Below are positions 12,948 to 17,904 of a DNA stretch of 17,904 bases, piece by piece. The notes under the pieces were generated by a model that saw only the letters and a list, made by a program, of their open reading frames with translations, ran no database searches and was not told the origin of the DNA. Origin of the DNA: CAKAHY01 sp041848045 (lineage in GTDB: Bacteria; Bacillota; Clostridia; Lachnospirales; Lachnospiraceae); NCBI GenBank assembly GCA_041848045.1, contig JBGZHY010000162.1:1-17904 (forward strand), written 5' to 3'. The translations under genes were made by a program, and so were the position numbers. Every line of letters begins with the position of its first letter. Position 1 is the first letter of the stretch.

Positions 12948-14780
12948 ATGTTTGAGAAGCGCTTAAGTCTGCAGCAAAGGTGTGATTTGCTGACGGATAT
13001 GGTGATCATAGGCTTTTTTCTCGGCTTTGCTTTTTTGGTCAATAAGGGAATCAGAATCACGGGCTTATATATGGACGATCTTTATATGTGGTCCTGCTAC
13101 GGGGAGCAAAGCTTTAGAGAGTATGTATTTCCTCTCGGCTCCACCCGTTTCCGGCCGGTGTACTGGTTTATCGCCTGGCTGCAGCTTGGTATACTGAAGA
13201 GCCATATTGCCTATATTGTGCCCATGAACATTCTGTTTTCCGTGCTGCTTGCCGCTTTGCTGTATTTTTTTGCCAGGCGTCTTGCGGGGACAAGGATTGT
13301 GGCGGTAGTCGTGGGAATATTATTTCTGGCATCCCGCTTTTCCTACTATAATATCGCGCAGCTTCTGGGGCTGATGGAGGCTCTGGCATTATTGTTTGTA
13401 TTTTTGATTCTGCGGGATTTGTACCTGTATATTTTAAAGGGAGAAAGCCGACATTTTTATTACCCCCTGCTGTATTATCTTTTGCTGTGCTTTACCCATG
13501 AGCGTTTCATGGTGCTGATTCCGATGTTCTTTTTTGCATTGGCGGTCAGAAAATGCAAAAATCCTGTAAGCTATCTGGCGGCGCTTTTTTCCTTCCTCAT
13601 TGTACAGCTGATTCGCAGCCTGACCATCGGATCGGTGTTGCCGGCGGGAACGGGCGGCACCAATGTGGCGGATACCTTTCATATCAAAGGCTTTCTCCAT
13701 AACATCGGGGAGGAAATCCTGTATCTGGTCGGCATTAACCGGGGGCCGGAGCATTTAAACGGCATGCCTTGGGGACAGACGCCGCTGTTTTTTAAAATTT
13801 GTATCGTAATCGCTTTGTGTCTGCTTATGGTCTACCTGGGAATGTATCTGTATTTCGGATTGCAAACGGCAAGGGATGAGAAAAAACTGGGCAGGGATCT
13901 TGCTCTGCACCTGCTTTTTCTGGGCTTTATCGGTGCGGGTATTGTATCCTCGGCGGTAACCATTCGGGTGGAAATGCGCTGGATTTATGCACCGTATATG
14001 TGCCTGCTCCTGTATTTGGCTTATATGCACGGAAGAATACGGCGACATTTGATGCACAAAAAGACGGCGGCGCGCTTCGTGCCTTTGGTGGTTCTGTGCC
14101 TGTGGGCTGTATGTTCTCTGCCTTTTGAGCTATACAGCCATACCCGATATGAATATATTTATCTTTTTCCGAATCAGGCCAGATACAATTCCCTGGCGGA
14201 TGTGACCTATGGAAAGTATAAGGAAGGCATTTTCGGAAAAACCATTTATATCATCGGCAACCGTTTTGCCATGAGCGAGTTTACCGCCAAGACCTTTTTT
14301 AAGGTGTATACGAAAGCGGATCCCGACAAGGAGGTTAAGCTGATCCATGTGGACAGTATACGGGATTTGCCGACCTTAAAGGAAAACATGCTGGTGCTGC
14401 AGGAGGATTATGAGCATAATGCCTTTACGGATATTACCTTGGCAGCGAGGGAAATGAAGCTGCGGGCGATAGAGGGCTATTATGCGGACGGCTGGATGGA
14501 TGAGCGGGCGAGCATAGAGGTTATGAGCGGCAATACGGGAAAGATCAAACTGGAATTTTTGTATCCCGGAGAGTTGCAGGGCGGCGAAGCGGTGCGCATT
14601 CGTTATGGGGAGGCGCTTGTGGAGCATGCCCTCAAGGACAATATCAGCGAGCTGAGCCTTACGGTGGAGCCTAATCGCATTGTCCGTCTTGATTTTGAAA
14701 ATAATTTCTATCTGCCGGATGCACAGGAGCAAAGGGGAGAGTACAGGTTCAGCATGCTGGTGCATGTCGGCAGTGAATAG
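12948..14780 (+). CDS. Polytopic membrane protein, GT-C-like, with a soluble C-terminal domain (610 aa)
   Basis: No family recognised with certainty. ATG 12948 has a near-perfect AAGGAGG at 12935-12941; the longer open frame runs back into the previous gene and is not used. About ten or eleven membrane segments occupy residues 16-395. The first is followed by a short outer loop with M42-D43-D44-L-Y and then STRFRPVYW, an acidic pair plus Arg pattern like that of GT-C and GtrII-type glucosyltransferases. Residues about 395-610 are hydrophilic and probably outside the membrane, with a beta-rich end (GKIKLEFLYPGEL, EPNRIVRLDFENNF) that could be a glycan-binding or jelly-roll-like domain. It lies 22 bases after the 735-residue protein and 14 before the next membrane protein. 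Function as a transferase is inference from topology, motif and neighbours. Confidence 0.7.
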   Translation: MFEKRLSLQQRCDLLTDMVIIGFFLGFAFLVNKGIRITGLYMDDLYMWSCYGEQSFREYVFPLGSTRFRPVYWFIAWLQLGILKSHIAYIVPMNILFSVLLAALLYFFARRLAGTRIVAVVVGILFLASRFSYYNIAQLLGLMEALALLFVFLILRDLYLYILKGESRHFYYPLLYYLLLCFTHERFMVLIPMFFFALAVRKCKNPVSYLAALFSFLIVQLIRSLTIGSVLPAGTGGTNVADTFHIKGFLHNIGEEILYLVGINRGPEHLNGMPWGQTPLFFKICIVIALCLLMVYLGMYLYFGLQTARDEKKLGRDLALHLLFLGFIGAGIVSSAVTIRVEMRWIYAPYMCLLLYLAYMHGRIRRHLMHKKTAARFVPLVVLCLWAVCSLPFELYSHTRYEYIYLFPNQARYNSLADVTYGKYKEGIFGKTIYIIGNRFAMSEFTAKTFFKVYTKADPDKEVKLIHVDSIRDLPTLKENMLVLQEDYEHNAFTDITLAAREMKLRAIEGYYADGWMDERASIEVMSGNTGKIKLEFLYPGELQGGEAVRIRYGEALVEHALKDNISELSLTVEPNRIVRLDFENNFYLPDAQEQRGEYRFSMLVHVGSE

Positions 14781-14794
14781 ATGAGGGAGTACGA

Positions 14795-16153
14795 ATGGCG
14801 AGAAAGTTATGGAAGCTGATGCTGCCGTTTTTCGGTTTTTTGTTTTTGAGTGCCTATATACGCAGCGCTACGGTGGATGTGATTTATACCGATTATACAA
14901 GGCTGGTGACCACATATCTGGAGAACGTTTTTTCCTTTGCACCTTATATGGGAGCGGATATCTTCACCCGCATGCCTTTAAGCTACCTGCAAAGAATCGT
15001 CAATGTTCTTTTGTTCGGCTACTCCACTACCTTTGATATGCTGCTGGGGGCTTTTTCCCTGAGTCTGACGGCGTACATAATCGGAAAGTATATGATGGAA
15101 AGGGGCTATTCCATTGCCGCCTATTTGCTGTGTATGCTGCTGGTTTTTTCCCTGAACAAGTGGGAAATGCTGACCAACGGCAGCGGCTGGATACATTTTT
15201 TGGCGATTACCCTCTTTGTGGCGCACTTCTACCTTTTTGACAAAGCCAGGGACGCAGAAAGCGGAAAATACCGGTTTTTGTTTTACGCCCTGCCGGCTTT
15301 TACGATTTTGTTGACGGCAGGACCTTACAGCGTGGCGTATACGGCGGTGCTGCTGCCTGCTCATCTGTGGGATATGGGCGCAAATGGCTTTGCCAAGAAA
15401 AATGTAAGAAAAAATCTGCAAAGAATGGCTTGCATTCTTCTGCCCTTTTCATTATATATGGTAAGTAGGGCCTGCTCGGTGGAGGAGCATGCCGGTGCAA
15501 CAAGCCTCTCTCTGTCGCAGGTGCTGCAGGCGGACTTTTGGCTGCTGCCCCGCCTTTTTGTGAAGTCCTTTGCCAGTATGGTTTTTGCCGAAGAATGGCT
15601 GCGGGATTACGGGGTATCGGAGTTTTGGGTCTTTGTTCTGGCGTTTTTGGTGCTGGCTGCCTATTTGTCCGCTCTGTATGTACAGTATCGGGATAAGGTA
15701 TACCGCAGGACGGTCTTTCCTCTTTTGCTGCTGTTGTACGGACTTTGTAATCACGTTTTGGTAAGCCTTTCACGCTGGATTTTTTTAAAAGACCACTACG
15801 GCATGAGTTCACGCTATGCCCTGCAATATCATCTGGGGATAGTCGGCATTATACTGAGTTTTGCCTGTATGAGCAGAGAGGCGAAGGGACTGTGGCGCCG
15901 TGCGGGATGGATATTTGCCGGGATGTTTCTGGTGGGGAACCTGTTTACCACGGCAAAAGAGATGGATATGGCAAAGTACAGGAAGGAAAATTTTGTGCGT
16001 ATACGGGAAACGGCCTTGAATTTTGGGAAGGAAAGCGATGAGAGCCTGAAAGAGGTCTTTCAGTATCATAACGGGGCAAGAACCAGGCAGGCCCTCAGCC
16101 TGCTGCAGGAGAAGCACTTAAACGTGTTTCGGGAAAGAGAGGAAAAGGAATGA
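14795..16153 (+). CDS. Polytopic membrane protein of unknown family (452 aa)
   Basis: I do not recognise this protein. ATG 14795 follows GAGGGAG at 14783-14789. About ten hydrophobic segments span residues 8-395. The first outer loop contains T32-D33-Y-T-R-L and then IFTRMPLSYLQRIVN. This echoes the acidic residue and Arg/aromatic pattern after the first segment of the preceding 610-residue protein, so the two may be distant relatives. A second notable loop is NKWEMLTNGSGWIHF. The last 55 residues are charged and helical (AKYRKENFVRIRETALNFGKE). There is no large soluble tail. The stop overlaps the rfbF start as ATGA, so translation of both is coupled. Candidates are a GT-C transferase, a polymerase or an export component; it does not look like the Wzx flippase family, which has 12-14 segments without this loop pattern. 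Confidence 0.68.
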   Translation: MARKLWKLMLPFFGFLFLSAYIRSATVDVIYTDYTRLVTTYLENVFSFAPYMGADIFTRMPLSYLQRIVNVLLFGYSTTFDMLLGAFSLSLTAYIIGKYMMERGYSIAAYLLCMLLVFSLNKWEMLTNGSGWIHFLAITLFVAHFYLFDKARDAESGKYRFLFYALPAFTILLTAGPYSVAYTAVLLPAHLWDMGANGFAKKNVRKNLQRMACILLPFSLYMVSRACSVEEHAGATSLSLSQVLQADFWLLPRLFVKSFASMVFAEEWLRDYGVSEFWVFVLAFLVLAAYLSALYVQYRDKVYRRTVFPLLLLLYGLCNHVLVSLSRWIFLKDHYGMSSRYALQYHLGIVGIILSFACMSREAKGLWRRAGWIFAGMFLVGNLFTTAKEMDMAKYRKENFVRIRETALNFGKESDESLKEVFQYHNGARTRQALSLLQEKHLNVFREREEKE

Positions 16154-16923
16154 AGGTAGTCATATTGGCAGGGGGATTGGGAACCAGAATCACGGAAGAA
16201 AGCCATTTAAAACCGAAGCCGATGATAGAAATCGGCGGCAAGCCGATATTGTGGCATATCATGAAATATTATTCCGAGTACGGTTTTCACGATTTTGTGA
16301 TTTGCCTGGGCTATAAACAGTATGTGGTAAAGGAATTTTTTGCGGATTATTTTCTATACACCTCGGACATCACTATTGACCTGGCCAACAATCATATGGA
16401 GGTGCACAACAATTATGCGGAGCCCTGGAAGGTAACGCTGGTGGATACCGGCTTGAATACCATGACCGGAGGGCGCATCAAGCGTATACGGGAGCATATC
16501 GGCGAGGAGGATTTTATGCTCACCTACGGCGACGGCTTGAGCAATGTGAACCTGCGGGATCTGCTGGATTTTCATCAAAAACACGGTAAAATCGGCACCA
16601 TGACCACCGTCAATATCGGACAGGCAAAGGGGGTCATCAGCTTAAGCGAGGACGGCAGCATTCGCTCCTTCCGCGAGAAAAGCGACAATGACGGCGCCAT
16701 CATCAATGGCGGTTTCATGGTGATGAAAGCGGATATTTTTGCGCATATTGCGGGGGATGAAACAATTTTTGAAAAAGAGCCTCTGCAGGCTCTGGTGGAC
16801 AAAGGCGAATTGATGAGCTTTTACCACGGAGATTTTTGGCAGTGCATGGATACCCAGAGAGAAAAAAATAAATTAGAGGAGCTTTGGCAGAGCGGGAAAG
16901 CCCCTTGGAAGATTTGGAAGTAG
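16150..16923 (+). CDS. rfbF: Glucose-1-phosphate cytidylyltransferase
   Basis: A 257-residue cytoplasmic nucleotidyltransferase that makes CDP-glucose from CTP and glucose 1-phosphate. The N-terminal signature is ILAGGLGTRITEESHLKPKPM at 5-25, with R13 and K23 in the nucleotide-binding loop. YGDGLSNVN with D128 is the metal-binding acid. INGGFMV, EKEPLQALVDKGEL and YHGDFWQCMDTQREKN are the blocks that distinguish RfbF from the thymidylyl enzyme RmlA. The length is exactly as usual for RfbF (about 257). It overlaps the preceding membrane-protein gene by 4 bases and is followed 4 bases later by rfbG, the next enzyme in the pathway, so both the pathway and the operon assignment are strong. Confidence 0.96.
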   Translation: MKVVILAGGLGTRITEESHLKPKPMIEIGGKPILWHIMKYYSEYGFHDFVICLGYKQYVVKEFFADYFLYTSDITIDLANNHMEVHNNYAEPWKVTLVDTGLNTMTGGRIKRIREHIGEEDFMLTYGDGLSNVNLRDLLDFHQKHGKIGTMTTVNIGQAKGVISLSEDGSIRSFREKSDNDGAIINGGFMVMKADIFAHIAGDETIFEKEPLQALVDKGELMSFYHGDFWQCMDTQREKNKLEELWQSGKAPWKIWK

Positions 16924-16927
16924 AAAA

Positions 16928-17904
16928 ATGTTGAATTTTTTTAAGGATAAAAAGGTCCTGATTACGGGACATACCGGTTTTAAAGGCTCATGGCTGAGCA
17001 GAATGTTGCTGCTTTCGGGGGCAAAGCTTTGCGGCTACGCTTTGGAGGCGGAGGAGAACCCGAATTTGTTTGCCATGCTGGGGCTGGAAACAGAAATGGA
17101 GCACATCGTCGGAGATGTGCGGGATATGGCGCATTTGCAGAGGGTTTTTGCGGATTTTGAGCCGGAAATTGTCTTTCACCTGGCGGCGCAGCCCATTGTG
17201 CGGGAAAGTTATAAGAATCCGGTGTATACCTATGAAACAAATGTGCTGGGAACGGTGCATGTCTGTGAATGTATCCGGCTTTGCGATAAGGTAAAGTCCT
17301 TTGTCAATGTGACGACGGATAAGGTATATGACAATCAGGAATGGGAAAGGGGCTATGTGGAGGAGGACTATCTGGACGGTTTCGACCCTTATTCCAACTC
17401 CAAGTCCTGTTCGGAGCTGGTGACCCACAGCTATCAGCGCTCTTTTTTGGAAGAGCGGGGGGTGGCGGTCAGTACGGCGAGAGCAGGCAATGTCATCGGC
17501 GGCGGCGATTTTGCCAAGGACAGAATCATTCCGGATTGCGTACGGGCAGCGATAAAAGGGGAAAGTGTATATATCCGCAACCCCGGGGCCGTTCGTCCTT
17601 TTCAGCATGTGCTGGAGCCTTTGGAGGTATACTGTATGCTTGCCGAAAAGCAATATGGGGACAGGCAGCGTTACAGCGGCGCTTTTAATGTGGGACCCAA
17701 TATCGGAGATTGTATTAGCGCGCTAAATGTTGTAGACTTATTTCAGACCTTTTGGGGCGAAGGCTTTGCCTATGAAATCAAGGCAGATGCAGGACCCCAT
17801 GAGGCAGGATTTCTGCGATTAGATTGTGCAAAATTAAAAAGGGTATATGGATGGGAACCCCGTTATGATGTGAAAACGGCAGTTGCCAAAACCGTGGACT
17901 GGTA
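16928..17904 (+). CDS. rfbG: CDP-glucose 4,6-dehydratase (3' end cut by the window)
   Basis: The first 325 residues of a short-chain dehydrogenase-type enzyme, usually about 360 residues, that uses bound NAD to convert CDP-glucose to CDP-4-keto-6-deoxyglucose. ATG 16928 follows GGAAG at 16916-16920. The dinucleotide-binding loop is TGHTGFKGSW at 13-22. The active-site triad region is VTTDKVY at 128-134 with T130, D131 and K132. The tyrosine and lysine are Y155 and K159 in DPYSNSKS. HLAAQPIVRESY, ARAGNVIGGGDFAKDRIIPD and RPFQHVLEPL are typical family blocks. The frame stays open to the last base. The product feeds 3,6-dideoxyhexoses such as abequose, paratose, tyvelose or ascarylose, or other CDP-deoxysugars. 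Which one depends on genes to the right of the window. Confidence 0.95.
   Translation, partial: MLNFFKDKKVLITGHTGFKGSWLSRMLLLSGAKLCGYALEAEENPNLFAMLGLETEMEHIVGDVRDMAHLQRVFADFEPEIVFHLAAQPIVRESYKNPVYTYETNVLGTVHVCECIRLCDKVKSFVNVTTDKVYDNQEWERGYVEEDYLDGFDPYSNSKSCSELVTHSYQRSFLEERGVAVSTARAGNVIGGGDFAKDRIIPDCVRAAIKGESVYIRNPGAVRPFQHVLEPLEVYCMLAEKQYGDRQRYSGAFNVGPNIGDCISALNVVDLFQTFWGEGFAYEIKADAGPHEAGFLRLDCAKLKRVYGWEPRYDVKTAVAKTVDW

Overview
The window reads as the chromosome of an anaerobic Gram-positive Clostridia member, most likely in or near the Lachnospiraceae. This is inferred from strong AGGAGG-type ribosome sites, Ala-rich or Leu-rich lipoprotein signals with LAAC/AAAC lipoboxes, PerR with two rubrerythrins (typical anaerobe peroxide defence), an M18 aminopeptidase, and a secreted trigger-factor-like foldase. 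Every gene I can support is on the + strand. No tRNA, rRNA, CRISPR array or insertion sequence was seen.

Region 1 (1-1385) is the 3' part of an unrecognised lipoprotein gene. It was built by a 750-bp in-frame tandem duplication. The second copy has since lost 246 bp between 11-bp direct repeats and gained a nested 60-bp tandem duplication. Region 2 (1386-3201) is an oxidative-stress module: a sigma-A-type promoter, perR, a reverse rubrerythrin (rubredoxin domain first), a classical rubrerythrin (rubredoxin domain last) and a terminator. Two weak PerR-box-like sites lie ahead of perR and ahead of the rubrerythrins.

Region 3 (about 3260-8150) is a compact housekeeping operon: a two-S1-domain RNA-binding protein, an M18 aminopeptidase, a trigger-factor/FKBP-like lipoprotein, a Cof-type HAD phosphatase and serine acetyltransferase. 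It ends at a clear hairpin plus T-tract terminator.

Region 4 (8164 to the right edge) is the start of a surface-polysaccharide operon with its own promoter. hddA and gmhA make phosphorylated D-glycero-D-manno-heptose. They are followed by a family 2 glycosyltransferase, three consecutive large polytopic membrane proteins that look like GT-C glycosyltransferases or glycan-assembly proteins, then rfbF and a right-truncated rfbG, which make CDP-glucose and CDP-4-keto-6-deoxyglucose. Genes are spaced 22 nt or less, or overlap, so one transcript is likely. My inference is a cell-surface glycan carrying a heptose and a CDP-derived deoxy or dideoxy sugar, with lipid-linked sugars transferred outside the membrane by the GT-C-like proteins. 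The heptose nucleotidyltransferase, the heptose bisphosphate phosphatase, and the enzymes after RfbG are not in the window and may lie to the right or elsewhere.

The strongest candidates for something undescribed are the three-protein membrane cassette between the two sugar-nucleotide pathways, and the rapidly rearranging lipoprotein at the left edge.
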